From Kiritimatiellia bacterium (GTDB lineage Bacteria > Verrucomicrobiota > Kiritimatiellia > UBA8416 > YA12-FULL-48-11), in assembly GCA_028716365.1 (NCBI GenBank), contig JAQUPZ010000008.1:238058-302057 (forward strand): a DNA stretch of 64,000 bases. The letters run 5' to 3'. Of the stretch, positions 47,661-56,968 are shown in pieces; position 1 is the first letter of the stretch, and each line of letters starts with the position of its first letter. The notes below the pieces were generated by a model. The model had not been told where the DNA came from. It was given only the letters and a program-made list of their open reading frames with translations, and made no database searches. The position numbers and the translations under genes were made by a program.

Positions 47661-48071
47661 ATGAAAATACTAATTGCCGATGATGAAGAAAAACTGGCGA
47701 TATTGTTCAAAACGATTCTTTCCGTCAAACTTCCTGGAAGCAGTATAATGATCAATAGAATAGAAGAAACGAAGAACACTGTCCGAAAAGAACAATATGA
47801 TGTTTTATTAATGGATCTTAATATGCCGGAAAAAGACAGTTGCGAAGCGCTTTTTGAGATTGAAGAAATGTGTATAAAAGAAAATTTAAAAAAACCGTTC
47901 ATTGTATTTTGTACGGGACTGGCAGTATCGGCAGAACTTGAAAATATAGCAGCCGACAGTTCCAATTATTGTATGCTGCGTAAACCTGTGACCGTTGATA
48001 AACTTTTGAGCCCGTTCAAAGCCCTTTTACCGCTGTCAAGACAACTTGAAAGTCCGCTTTTCGCCAGCTGA
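47661..48071 (+). CDS. Single-domain response regulator
   Basis: A 136-aa receiver without output domain. Acidic pair D7/D8, phospho-acceptor D52 in LLMDLNMP, and a Lys in LRKPVT are present, although the usual Thr/Ser position reads FCTGLA. It stands alone with no kinase nearby; the nearest is at the left edge of the window. Function may be as a phosphate sink or adaptor. There is no SD before the ATG. Confidence 0.8.
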   Translation: MKILIADDEEKLAILFKTILSVKLPGSSIMINRIEETKNTVRKEQYDVLLMDLNMPEKDSCEALFEIEEMCIKENLKKPFIVFCTGLAVSAELENIAADSSNYCMLRKPVTVDKLLSPFKALLPLSRQLESPLFAS

Positions 48072-48201
48072 AAATTCCGTCCGGGCTACAACCCAATACA
48101 ATTCTCCTTGTGGCTTGTATTCATTTCTCCGTCTTCTTATATTGCGACTCGACAGCGTAGCCGCGCTTATGTGAGATAGGCTTGAAGCTGAAGGTTATTA
48201 A

Positions 48202-49230
48202 ATGACAAAGGTAAAAGTCGGTATTATCGGTCTCGGCTACAACGGCCGACAACATGCGGTCGCTCATACAGTATCAAACAAGTCTGAACTGGTCGCCCTT
48301 TGCGACAGGGATGAACACAAGTTACACATTGTTGGTAAAGAACTGGGTGTGCGTAACCTTTATCGAAATTATGATGAAATAATGGCCGATTCCAGAGTAC
48401 AGGCAGTCAGCATCCACACGCCGGATGGGCACCATAAAGAGCCGTTCCTGAAAGCACTCAAGGCAAAAAAACACATACTTGTTGAGAAACCGCTCGCAAA
48501 TACGGAAGAAGATCTCGTCGAAATGGTCAGGGCCGTTGAAAAGGAAGAATCGTCTCTAAAGATCGAAGTGGGTTATATCCTGCGGTTCAATCCTGTTTTT
48601 GAAAAAATCCGGGAGCTTGTACACTCCCAGGAACTTGGCCAGATCTTTTACATGGAATCCGATTATGTTCATAATCTTCTGCACAAAAAAAATGCGACTG
48701 ATCCGATTACCGGGAACAACTGGCATCTCCAGGATCAAATCCCCATGGTAAGCGGTGGCAGTCATTGTCTGGATCTTCTACGCTGGATAAAAGGAAATAA
48801 CCCGACAAGCGTTTTTTCATATAGTAATCATCTTGCATTTCCAGAGTTGTCAAGTGACGATTGCATGGCATCTATTTTCAAATTTCAGGACGAAACCGTG
48901 GCAAAAGTCATAACTCTCTGGGCACCGGAATGCCCGAGGGATCCTTTCTTCAACCTTCGCATATACGGCACAAACGGTACGATTGAACGGGACCAGTTTT
49001 GTATCGGGAAAAAAATGGCTGAACAGAGATCGGAATTTAAACCCATAGAAGCACAAAGAATCAAGGGGCATCCTTATGACCCTGAAATAGACGATTGGCT
49101 GACTGCGATTATTGAAGATACTAACGTTAGAACGAATCTGAAGGATGGTGCAAATTCGAATATGGCTACTTTATGTGCGGTAAAAGCAGCAAGGGAGGGA
49201 AAAGAAGTAATCATCCCCGTTTTTAAATAA
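48202..49230 (+). CDS. Cytosolic Gfo/Idh/MocA-family oxidoreductase
   Basis: A 342-aa NAD(P)-dependent enzyme without signal peptide. Rossmann motif VGIIGLGYNGRQHA, VSIHTPDGHHKEPFLKALKA and HILVEKPLAN (catalytic Lys in EKP); the second domain has MVSGGSHCLDLLRWI, where the His is the usual acid/base. SD aagg precedes the ATG. First gene of a four-gene operon with an Asp/Glu racemase-like protein, a PIG-L deacetylase and a nitrilase-like amidase, so its substrate is more likely an amino- or acylamino-sugar-like compound than a plain sugar (inference). Confidence 0.85.
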   Translation: MTKVKVGIIGLGYNGRQHAVAHTVSNKSELVALCDRDEHKLHIVGKELGVRNLYRNYDEIMADSRVQAVSIHTPDGHHKEPFLKALKAKKHILVEKPLANTEEDLVEMVRAVEKEESSLKIEVGYILRFNPVFEKIRELVHSQELGQIFYMESDYVHNLLHKKNATDPITGNNWHLQDQIPMVSGGSHCLDLLRWIKGNNPTSVFSYSNHLAFPELSSDDCMASIFKFQDETVAKVITLWAPECPRDPFFNLRIYGTNGTIERDQFCIGKKMAEQRSEFKPIEAQRIKGHPYDPEIDDWLTAIIEDTNVRTNLKDGANSNMATLCAVKAAREGKEVIIPVFK

Positions 49231-49251
49231 GAGTTCAGAAAGGAACAGAAA

Positions 49252-49944
49252 ATGCCAAAACATATCGGTATAGTGGCGTGCAGTGCGGAAGGCGCTGCTC
49301 TTTGTTATAGAACAATCTGTGCGGAAGCCCCTGCATTAATGGGCGAACACATGCATCCGGAAGTGTCCATGCATACACATCCTCTTGGTAAATACATGGT
49401 CCACATTCGTACAAACAACTGGAAACAAGTTGCAAAACTAATGTTGTCTTCGGTTAGAAAGCTGGCGGATATTGGCGCTGACTTTGCAATCTGCCCCGAC
49501 AATACCATTCATCAGGCATACGACCTGGTTGTCGCAAAATCGCCAATACCATGGCTTCATATTGCCGAGTCTGTTGCAGGGGAGGCCCAACGGCAGGACT
49601 TTCGTCACCTGGGAATCATGGGTACGAAATATTTGATGACTGGCCCAGTCTATCCAAAAACACTGGTAAAATTCGGTATTCCCTGTTTGATTCCAGATAG
49701 AAAAGCCCGTGAAAAAATCGATACCATCATATTTAAAGAACTAGTTAATGGCCTCTTTCGTGAGTCGTCACGCCGGTATTTCAATAAAGTCATTCAGAAA
49801 CTCAAACAACGAGGATGTGACGCAGTTGTACTTGGATGCACCGAGATACCTTTACTGGTTAATCCGCAGGATTGTTCTTTACCAGTACTTGATTCTACGA
49901 GATTACTGGCAAGAACCGCCTTGAAACTGGCAATTTCAACATGA
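49252..49944 (+). CDS. Aspartate/glutamate racemase-family protein
   Basis: A 230-aa cofactor-independent racemase of the Asp/Glu/hydantoin superfamily. Both catalytic cysteines are present: C81 in FAICPDNTIH and C196 in VVLGCTEIPLL. It is closest in feel to aspartate racemase rather than MurI, since it sits outside any cell-wall operon. SD aaagga lies ahead of the ATG, 21 nt after the oxidoreductase stop. In this operon it may racemise an amino acid released from a conjugate. Confidence 0.88.
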   Translation: MPKHIGIVACSAEGAALCYRTICAEAPALMGEHMHPEVSMHTHPLGKYMVHIRTNNWKQVAKLMLSSVRKLADIGADFAICPDNTIHQAYDLVVAKSPIPWLHIAESVAGEAQRQDFRHLGIMGTKYLMTGPVYPKTLVKFGIPCLIPDRKAREKIDTIIFKELVNGLFRESSRRYFNKVIQKLKQRGCDAVVLGCTEIPLLVNPQDCSLPVLDSTRLLARTALKLAIST

Positions 49945-50010
49945 GTATACCATTTTTTACGATGAAAAAAAACGAACCTGATTAACTGCCATGGCGGGAG
50001 ACAGCTCGTT

Positions 50011-50775
50011 ATGCAATCCGATTTCCAATTTCTGTTTGATGGAAAACGTCCCTTGTTTTTTCATGATCTTAATTTACCGGCAACACTGCGTATAGCCGTT
50101 CTGGCTCCTCATCCCGACGACTTTGATGCCATCGGGGTTACGATGCGCATGTTGCGCGATAATGGCAACCAGATTGATGTAGCTGTTCTTACTTCAGGCG
50201 CCAGTGGAGTGGATGATGATTTCGGCGCTGATCTGACGATACAGGACAAAGCCGCCCTGCGGGAAAAAGAGCAATATGCAAGTTGTCAATTTTTCGGACT
50301 ACCTGATGATAAATTGACTTTCTTGCGATTAGATGAAGATCAGGAAGGTCATCCTGAAGTTTCAGAACAGAATCTTTATCGACTGAGAACTTACTGGGTT
50401 GACAAACAATCAGACCTTGTTTTCCTTCCACATGGAAATGACACCAATCTGGGCCACCAACGAACATATATAATGTTTTGCCAACTCATAGCTGATGAAC
50501 CAAAACCACTGATGGCATTACTCAATCGTGATCCCAAAACACTATCGATGCGCCAGGATTTATATACCCTATTTGGAACATCGGAAGCTGTCTGGAAAGG
50601 ACAATTACTGCGATTTCATCAAACACAACATCAGAGGAATCTAAAAACACGCCATTATGGAATGGATGAGCGTATATTGCAGATTAACCGGAAAATCGCA
50701 GAGGAGTTGGGTAACGGGGCCGAGTATGCGGAAGTATTTGAAATTAAGCGATATACAGGAACAGGAGAAAAATAA
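50011..50775 (+). CDS. PIG-L family deacetylase
   Basis: A 254-aa LmbE/PIG-L-like zinc enzyme that removes acyl groups from N-acyl amines such as GlcNAc conjugates. Metal site: AVLAPHPDDFDAIG (H34, D37) with the later GHQRTY His; Asp36 is the likely general base. The start ATG 50011 is preceded by GGGAG. The TAA stop overlaps the next start (taATG), so translation of deacetylase and amidase is coupled. Substrate not identifiable. Confidence 0.88.
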   Translation: MQSDFQFLFDGKRPLFFHDLNLPATLRIAVLAPHPDDFDAIGVTMRMLRDNGNQIDVAVLTSGASGVDDDFGADLTIQDKAALREKEQYASCQFFGLPDDKLTFLRLDEDQEGHPEVSEQNLYRLRTYWVDKQSDLVFLPHGNDTNLGHQRTYIMFCQLIADEPKPLMALLNRDPKTLSMRQDLYTLFGTSEAVWKGQLLRFHQTQHQRNLKTRHYGMDERILQINRKIAEELGNGAEYAEVFEIKRYTGTGEK

Positions 50776-51629
50776 TGACGAAAACATTACAGGTATCATG
50801 CGTTCAAATACACTGGGCAAAATCGCTGAAATTCAATCTGGCGCGGACTCTTCATTATATCAAGGCGGCATCGGAAGCGGGCAGTCGTGTTGTTCTTTTT
50901 CCTGAATCAAATTTGACGGGTTACTATTTTCCATATGTTATTGGCATCAATGAACGAGATATCGCAGATGCGTTAAAGCAAACATCTTTGGCGGCCGCTG
51001 CCTGTAACATCTGGGCCATTGTCGGAACAATACGAAAGACTAAAGACCGGTTTCTGAATATTGCTCATGTCATCAACCCGAAAGGAAAAATCGTCCACGA
51101 GTACGCCAAGATAAACATGGCAGGAAAGGATGAAAAAAAATACTGTCGTGGTGGCGACAAACTCTCGCTGTTTGAAATTGACGGGATACTCTGTACCATC
51201 GTTATTTGCCGTGATGGCAGGCATCCTGAACTATACCGTATCCCTGCCATGGCGGGCGCACAGATTCTTTTTCACCCATCCTGCAGTTCTGACGAGATAG
51301 AAGCTGTTTCATGGAAGCGTATATCCGGTCGGGCACAACAGCCTGTTGGTCCCAATTCAAAAATTTTTCATTGTGTTGCAAACACAATTGGCGAATCACC
51401 CGATGGTAAACAAACGTCGAGTGGATGGTCCTTTATCCGGGAACCCAGCGGGATTCCGCTGGCTGAAGCAGGTTACTACCAGGAAGAGATGATAACTGCC
51501 GTCCTGGATCTTTCCCGCGCTGACCGTTCCTATATACTCGACAGCATGAAGAACCCTCCTTTCCTGGCCAAGTACTGGCGACAGATGGTCAAGGAAGTTA
51601 AGGCAAGGGCAATTGCCAAACTGCAATAA
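50775..51629 (+). CDS. Nitrilase-superfamily amidase (carbon-nitrogen hydrolase)
   Basis: A 284-aa cytosolic C-N hydrolase with the complete triad: E44 in FPESNLTGY, K112 in HEYAKINM and C145 in VVICRDGRHPE-like context (IVICRDGRHPE). This fold hydrolyses linear amides, N-carbamoyl compounds or nitriles; the family branch cannot be named by eye. Its start overlaps the PIG-L stop by 1 nt. It ends the four-gene operon. Together with the deacetylase and racemase it suggests breakdown of an N-acylated, amide-bearing compound. Confidence 0.88.
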   Translation: MTKTLQVSCVQIHWAKSLKFNLARTLHYIKAASEAGSRVVLFPESNLTGYYFPYVIGINERDIADALKQTSLAAAACNIWAIVGTIRKTKDRFLNIAHVINPKGKIVHEYAKINMAGKDEKKYCRGGDKLSLFEIDGILCTIVICRDGRHPELYRIPAMAGAQILFHPSCSSDEIEAVSWKRISGRAQQPVGPNSKIFHCVANTIGESPDGKQTSSGWSFIREPSGIPLAEAGYYQEEMITAVLDLSRADRSYILDSMKNPPFLAKYWRQMVKEVKARAIAKLQ

Positions 51630-52018
51630 GGATTTTTATCAAAATAAGGCAAAAAAATATTGGCTTTTTCTACCGGTCAGAAGATATAATTTAGGATGTA
51701 ACGAGTGGTGTGCGGCGTGGGACCGAACACACGCAATTACTATTTTTTCCGGTGGAACTCCGGTCACACCTCCTCCCAGTATCGTGGCGGATCCGACCAG
51801 TTCGTCACGAATCGTTACATCAGGGGGCCGGGATGCAATGTCCCGGCCCCAACCTTTTCCCAACCTCAAGGCTATGACGACTTGACTTTTATCCGGCACA
51901 AGCGCATAAGTTAACAAAGGCGGAAATCAAAACAGGTTCATTCTTTTTCTTTGTTATCGTCTGAGTTTTTTATTCTTACGACTGACATACAGGTTTAGAA
52001 TTTTTTCCCGGAAACAAA
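51630..52018. other. Intergenic region with hairpin
   Basis: 389 bp after the amidase operon. It contains a strong hairpin at 51824-51850 and a second weak inverted segment near 51751-51771. Open frames here (for example minus 51639-51917) show no SD, no domain and overlap the hairpin, so I see no gene. Confidence 0.5.
51824..51850. terminator. 10-bp GC hairpin, possible terminator or REP
   Basis: GGGGCCGGGA-tgcaatg-TCCCGGCCCC, perfect stem, followed by aaccttttcc on the plus strand. It is about 195 nt beyond the amidase stop, so it could end the operon transcript; the short T-run makes a REP-like element equally possible. Confidence 0.55.
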
Positions 52019-52948
52019 ATGAGAATTTTTCTCAATACAATTTTAGTGGGATTGCTTTTCCTGAGCCTGGAATTAGTTTCATATTCACAAATACCCCAAT
52101 CTCTGGATTCCTTTGAACAGACAATTCTGGATTACAAAACAAAAATCGATAATTGTTTGAATGATATCTCCAGAAAAGATGCCACTAAAGAGGCAAAAGG
52201 TAACGCAGCTTTTTCGACATCTATTTTGCTTCAAGCTTACGAGCAGTTCGTCAAAGGTATCGGAAGTAATCAGTACCCGCGGTTAATGGCTGATTCCGAG
52301 CTTTTAAGCAAACTGTGTTCCCTGCATATTGCCTATGCAGAATATCAACTTGAAGATGCCGGTATAGAATCCAATCCTCCATCTGTTACGGCCCTGGAAA
52401 AAGCATTAAAAGAATACCAGACTGCATATACCTTCCTGGTTTTATTGAACAATAACGAAAAAATCATAAAAAACCGTAAAAAGATCGACGAAGGACTGGT
52501 AAAAACAATCCGCGGATTGAATAAATATGCAGACTGGTTCGCAAAAGATGTTTTCATGAACACTGAAGGTAAAAAATGGGAAGCCAACCCTGCGCCACAG
52601 GCGGAAAAATTACGGGAAGAACTGGCGCGCAGGGTTGGCCCACTTGACGAGATAACCATCTGCAGAAAAGCCCTTGAAAGAATTCTAAGAGACATAAAGG
52701 AAGCTACAGAAAGAAAAGATAGAATAACTGCATTGGAGAAAATGATTCTGGGAGCAAGGTGGCTTACAACAATTCTGCAAAAATCTCCTGAAGTATTTGT
52801 AACAGAATTCAAGACATATAATGCAATAACCAGGTCGGCAATGGAAGAAGTCAGGAAAGGCTATCCTCCCGAAAGAATGAAAGAATTCACCAGGTTTTAC
52901 GAACCACTCAAGTCACATTATCTTATACTGACATCCGGGAAAAAGTGA
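52019..52948 (+). CDS. Exported helical protein of unknown function
   Basis: A 309-aa protein: signal peptide MRIFLNTILVGLLFLSLELV with cleavage near SYSQ, then an almost wholly alpha-helical, Lys/Glu-rich chain with few cysteines. No membrane segment beyond the signal and no catalytic motif. It converges with the porin-like gene. I do not recognise the family; a periplasmic structural or chaperone-like role is only a guess. Confidence 0.65.
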   Translation: MRIFLNTILVGLLFLSLELVSYSQIPQSLDSFEQTILDYKTKIDNCLNDISRKDATKEAKGNAAFSTSILLQAYEQFVKGIGSNQYPRLMADSELLSKLCSLHIAYAEYQLEDAGIESNPPSVTALEKALKEYQTAYTFLVLLNNNEKIIKNRKKIDEGLVKTIRGLNKYADWFAKDVFMNTEGKKWEANPAPQAEKLREELARRVGPLDEITICRKALERILRDIKEATERKDRITALEKMILGARWLTTILQKSPEVFVTEFKTYNAITRSAMEEVRKGYPPERMKEFTRFYEPLKSHYLILTSGKK

Positions 52949-52975
52949 AGTTTCCCGCGGGACATCCCTCGAAAA

Positions 52976-53767
52976 TCAGAAAGTCATGCTGTAGGCCAGG
53001 CTGTAAACAAAGATATTGGCATCCTGTCCATTAGCATCCACAACGTCCTTGGTTATAGCATCAAGCAACATGATATACTTTAACGCAGGCGTAAGAATAC
53101 CATTTTTTCCTATCGTTACGGGCAGTGAAATCATTGCTGTCATATCAACAAAAGATGGACTTTCTTGAAGAAATTCAGGCCTTGTTTCCACGTCCGGATA
53201 TTTGAACAATGAATTGCTAAATTTTTTATCTGCACCATCAACCTGAAGCTTCAAATCCATAGCCATTTTGTCCTTGATAAGTGTAAAACTGTGAGCAACT
53301 GACATGGTCAGAAATAATCCATCTATTTCGCTTAAATCATAATACAGCGTCACCGACGGCAGAAGAAATGTGTCATAGGTATAATTAACAAAACATTCAT
53401 AAGTGTCATCAGCTTTACCTTGAGGGTCAACATGATACATAAATGCAGTAAAACCGGGCCGGATAATGTGATTACCCAGCACATACCTGTAATCAACCGA
53501 AATATCTATACGACTGCTCTGCCAGGAATTACTGACTGATGTCACATTCCACGAACCCCACACATTGGCTGAAAAACCTCCGTAACCGACAGTAAAGGAA
53601 GGTTGAATACAGGGGTCCTCATTAAGGGTTCTTCCCCTCCAGACAAAAGCACTTACCGCTTTCAGTTCAGCATCCATATCAAAAGCCGTCTCTTCTGCAT
53701 TTATATCATCGACAAGACCCATAAAAGTCAGACAGATCGTCGCTATAATAATACCTGATTTTCTCAT
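52976..53767 (-). CDS. TorF-family (Gcw_chp) putative porin
   Basis: A 263-aa outer-membrane beta-barrel: signal peptide ending NAEE, then the family phrase AVSAFVWRGRTLNEDPCIQP near the N terminus, many aromatic-rich amphipathic strands, and a C-terminal Phe in YSMTF. SD gggaga precedes the ATG. The family is of unknown substrate, presumed a small diffusion pore. Convergent with the preceding exported protein. Confidence 0.75.
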   Translation of the reverse strand: MRKSGIIIATICLTFMGLVDDINAEETAFDMDAELKAVSAFVWRGRTLNEDPCIQPSFTVGYGGFSANVWGSWNVTSVSNSWQSSRIDISVDYRYVLGNHIIRPGFTAFMYHVDPQGKADDTYECFVNYTYDTFLLPSVTLYYDLSEIDGLFLTMSVAHSFTLIKDKMAMDLKLQVDGADKKFSNSLFKYPDVETRPEFLQESPSFVDMTAMISLPVTIGKNGILTPALKYIMLLDAITKDVVDANGQDANIFVYSLAYSMTF

Positions 53768-53818
53768 TTTCTTTTTCTCCCGATTATGACCAATGTCTTT
53801 AGGCTAACCAATATACGA

Positions 53819-54721
53819 TCAGTGTAAAGAAAGAAGATTCGCCGGGTAAATACCGGATTTAACAAGTTTCTTTATATTATCAACAACGATCTTTTTATCT
53901 TCCGGATATGTAATACCAAACCAGGTACTTTTTGTTTCCAATACCTGAACAGTGACACTATTTCGCTTCATAAGCCTGTTAACAACATCCGGAATAAAAA
54001 ATTCCACCTTGGGATTTCCTCCCGCCGTTTTCAAGAAGTCGCCGAATTCCTGTCTCAGGTGACTGAAAATCGACGGCTTGAACCCCCACATATTCATAGA
54101 AACAATCTCATTACCCGATAGTTCTACACCAACGGTATCACATGAAACTCTGCCCGCTGTTTTCACGATTTTCGTACATTCAAGAACACTTTGAAGGTTC
54201 CCGTTCCCGTCCTCATAACATACTCCACGCGCAACTGAACCATGATCCGAAAGGGTATTACGAAGGATAAAACCTACCATTGCGTATTTCCTGTCATTGT
54301 TGGATGTATCGCGCAAAAAACGCGCCAAAACCTGATAAGATTTCCTGCCGTAAAAATCGTCTGCATTGATTACACAGAAAGGCCCCTGTACCATGTCTTC
54401 ACACACAAGTACTGCGTGTCCTGTACCCCATGGTTTCTTCCGGTCAGAAGGAACTGAATAACCATCAGGCAGGATGTCAAGTTCCTGGAAAACATAATCG
54501 GTCCGGACCCTTTTTTCTGAACGTACGCCGATCGTGGTCTTGAAATCGCGCTCAATATCACGACGGATTATGAAAACAATTTTGTCAAATCCTGCAAGAA
54601 GAGCATCATGAATTGAATAATCAATGATGAATTCGCCGGAAGGTCCGACAGGATCCATCTGTTTAAGTCCGCCGTACCTGCTTCCAATTCCTGCAGCCAG
54701 AACTACCAGTGTGAGACTCAT
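53819..54721 (-). CDS. Sugar-phosphate nucleotidyltransferase
   Basis: A 300-aa cytosolic GT-A-like nucleotidyltransferase. The N terminus VVLAAGIGSRYGGLKQMDPV holds the nucleotide-binding loop with Gly-x-Gly and the Lys, followed by VGPSGEFIIDYSIHDAL, KPWGTGHAVL and CVINADDFYG (metal-binding Asp). Members make NDP-sugars from sugar-1-phosphates for surface glycans; NTP and sugar are not readable from this sequence. It is divergently placed against the DUF362 gene. Confidence 0.85.
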   Translation of the reverse strand: MSLTLVVLAAGIGSRYGGLKQMDPVGPSGEFIIDYSIHDALLAGFDKIVFIIRRDIERDFKTTIGVRSEKRVRTDYVFQELDILPDGYSVPSDRKKPWGTGHAVLVCEDMVQGPFCVINADDFYGRKSYQVLARFLRDTSNNDRKYAMVGFILRNTLSDHGSVARGVCYEDGNGNLQSVLECTKIVKTAGRVSCDTVGVELSGNEIVSMNMWGFKPSIFSHLRQEFGDFLKTAGGNPKVEFFIPDVVNRLMKRNSVTVQVLETKSTWFGITYPEDKKIVVDNIKKLVKSGIYPANLLSLH

Positions 54722-54816
54722 AAAATCATAATATCAGACCCGAAACGTTTTGCACACCAGGTTTTTAAAAACGTTTGAACGTTGTCTAGCTCGTAAATCA
54801 TTGTTATTGTACGGAT

Positions 54817-56109
54817 ATGAATAAATCCAAAGTAGCCATACTCAAGACAACACCTGCAACGGTTCTAAGGGACTATCACCGCCTTATGAACCTTGCCGAT
54901 TACCAGAGAATCCTGCCGAAAGACCATAACACTTCCTTGAAAATCAATATCAGCTGGCATTTCTTTTTCCCCGGTTCCTCAACCACGCCATGGCAACTGG
55001 ATGGTGTTATCCGCGCCATGAAAAAAGACGGTTACGATCCGGCTCGTATCCAGGGATGCCATAACCGCACGGTTGTGATAGATGCACATCTCGGCGAACG
55101 TGAAAATAAGCAGATTAATGTAATCAATGCACACGGCTTGAAAAACTGCCATCTTTACGAAACAGGGGAGTGGATACACGTCCGTGAAGCAGTCGGGGAT
55201 TTGGCAGATAAATTCATCTGCCTGAATCAGGTTTATCCCAATGGATTTATGATTCCAAAAAATTTTATAGGATCCAATATCATTCACTTGCCAACCATTA
55301 AGACTCACGTTTTTACGACCATGACAGGTGCAATGAAAAATGCCTTTGGTGGTTTGTTAAACGAGAAGAGGCACTGGACCCATCCTGTTATACACGAGGC
55401 TCTTGTCGATCTTCTTATGATTCAAAAGAAAATCCATAGTGGCCTTTTTGCCGTTATGGATGGCACCTTTGCCGGTGACGGACCGGGTCCACGTTGTATG
55501 TTGCCACACACCAAAAACGTGATCCTCGCGTCTTCTGACCAGGTGGCAATTGATGCGGTTGCGGCGAAACTAATGGGATTTGATCCTTTGAAGGATGTCA
55601 AATTCATCCGACTGGCCCATGAGAAAGGATTGGGTTGTGGTGACCCGCGTGAGATAGAAATTGTCGGTGATATCGAGGCAGCGAAGGAAAACTGGCATTT
55701 TGTGGGGCCCTTCAAAAAAATGACTTTTGCCAGTAGAATGCAACATAAGATTTACTGGGGTCCCCTGCGCAAGCCTGTGGAATGGTCGCTCAAGACCTTT
55801 CTTGCTCCATGGGCATATATTGCAAGTGTGTTGTATCATGATACTTTCTGGTATCCAACGCACCAGGAACTGATTCATGAAATATTACATAGTAACTGGG
55901 GCCGACTGTTTCACAACTGGGATAAAGTTGCCATTGATTCCAATGTACTGGATGCTCCCGGCTGGAACAATGTCGGAGAAGACCCTCTCAAGTTAAAGAA
56001 AGAAAGCTTCAAGCTGTTGATCAAATCGTTTGAAATACTGGGTACTTGTATAAAAGAAGCACCGGAATTTGCAGCACGGAAAAGAAGGATCTCCACAGGC
56101 CAGCAATAG
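54817..56109 (+). CDS. DUF362-domain protein
   Basis: A 430-aa protein of the DUF362 family; characteristic segments are KINISWHFFFPGSSTTPWQL, NIIHLPTIKTHVFTTMTGAM (the conserved Lys-Thr-His), MKNAFGGLL and ASSDQVAIDAVAAKLMGFD. The Cys clusters of ferredoxin-fused members are absent, so it is the stand-alone form. Function of the family is not settled; it is often near redox or sugar genes. SD is weak. It stands alone between divergent and convergent neighbours. Confidence 0.82.
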   Translation: MNKSKVAILKTTPATVLRDYHRLMNLADYQRILPKDHNTSLKINISWHFFFPGSSTTPWQLDGVIRAMKKDGYDPARIQGCHNRTVVIDAHLGERENKQINVINAHGLKNCHLYETGEWIHVREAVGDLADKFICLNQVYPNGFMIPKNFIGSNIIHLPTIKTHVFTTMTGAMKNAFGGLLNEKRHWTHPVIHEALVDLLMIQKKIHSGLFAVMDGTFAGDGPGPRCMLPHTKNVILASSDQVAIDAVAAKLMGFDPLKDVKFIRLAHEKGLGCGDPREIEIVGDIEAAKENWHFVGPFKKMTFASRMQHKIYWGPLRKPVEWSLKTFLAPWAYIASVLYHDTFWYPTHQELIHEILHSNWGRLFHNWDKVAIDSNVLDAPGWNNVGEDPLKLKKESFKLLIKSFEILGTCIKEAPEFAARKRRISTGQQ

Positions 56110-56146
56110 ACCATGGAGATCTTCCAGATCAATGTTATTTAGGCGA

Positions 56147-56713
56147 CTACTTTTTCTCTTCGATCACAGTCAGGTTGATTTGCGTGTTACCATCTGCAGA
56201 AACTGTAATCACATTGGCCGTTTTATTATCCTTCTTGTACGAAATCATTACTTGTTGGGCCGTATTGTAGGAAGCTTCTTCCTTCCAGCCATTAGCACCC
56301 ATCTTCGACTTGTAAGCTGCTATAACCTTTTCGCTGCTGTCTTTTGTCTGCAGTGACATATTACATCCTTCAGGAACAGTCACTACTGCAGCTACGGTTG
56401 CACCATCGTAGACATAAACATCCTTGGGAAAGTTATCCGGTATTTTTGCAGAACCGCCACCCGCAAATGTTGCAGTACCATCTGTACTGTTAACAGTGAC
56501 TTTATCTCCTGAAATATTTATGTCGGACTTTTTCCCGTCCTTGTCTTTTGCGTTAATGGTCATTTTGCCGTCTGATATTTTAACATCAGCCTTCATTCCG
56601 TCTTTTTCCATACTCTTCTCGATCATCTTCTCCGTGATTTTCTCGGAGACTTTCTTTCCACAACCCGTACCGGCAATACATACAGCCAACAATACGATAA
56701 ACAGTTTTTTCAT
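56147..56713 (-). CDS. Lipoprotein of unknown function
   Basis: A 188-aa lipoprotein: MKKLFIVLLAVCIAGTGCGKK has a lipobox with Cys18 for lipidation. The middle (about 20-85) is a Lys/Asp-rich low-complexity beta region (DGKMTINAKDKDGKKSDINI); the C-terminal half (about 90-185) resembles a small sandwich or BON-like domain (IPDNFPKDVYVYDGATVAAV). SD AAGGA. The family is not recognised. Downstream of the convergent DUF362 gene. Confidence 0.75.
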   Translation of the reverse strand: MKKLFIVLLAVCIAGTGCGKKVSEKITEKMIEKSMEKDGMKADVKISDGKMTINAKDKDGKKSDINISGDKVTVNSTDGTATFAGGGSAKIPDNFPKDVYVYDGATVAAVVTVPEGCNMSLQTKDSSEKVIAAYKSKMGANGWKEEASYNTAQQVMISYKKDNKTANVITVSADGNTQINLTVIEEKK

Positions 56714-56815
56714 TTTATGTTTCCTTCTTGTTAATTATTTATGAACCCAAAAACAGAGGATTCTTTCACAAAACATCATATTAAGTCCAAGCAAAAAATG
56801 TAAAATCAAAGGACA

Positions 56816-56844
56816 TTGACACCAGCCCATGAAGTATTCAGAAT
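56816..56844 (+). promoter_or_regulatory. Promoter of the tRNA-Arg gene
   Basis: TTGACA (56816-56821), exact 17-bp spacer, CAGAAT (56839-56844); transcription would start a few bases before the tRNA at 56860. Confidence 0.6.
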
Positions 56845-56859
56845 CCTTTTCTCAGTGAT

Positions 56860-56936
56860 ACACCCGTAGCTCAATTGGACAGAGCATCTGACTTCGGATC
56901 AGAGGGTTGGGGGTTCAAATCCCTCCGGGTGTACCA
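56860..56936 (+). tRNA. tRNA-Arg (anticodon TCG)
   Basis: Full cloverleaf: acceptor ACACCCG / CGGGTGT, D arm around tagctcaattggacagagca, anticodon stem TCTGA / TCAGA with loop CTTCGGA giving anticodon TCG (reads CGA, Arg), T arm with loop TTCAAAT, discriminator A and encoded CCA (56934-56936). Confidence 0.95.
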
Positions 56937-56968
56937 GTCAGAAACATGAAAAGCAGGAGAAAACAAAA

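Noticed and set aside
51639..51917. Minus-strand open frame of 92 codons
   Set aside because: No SD, no recognisable domain, and it runs through the GC hairpin at 51824-51850; treated as noncoding.
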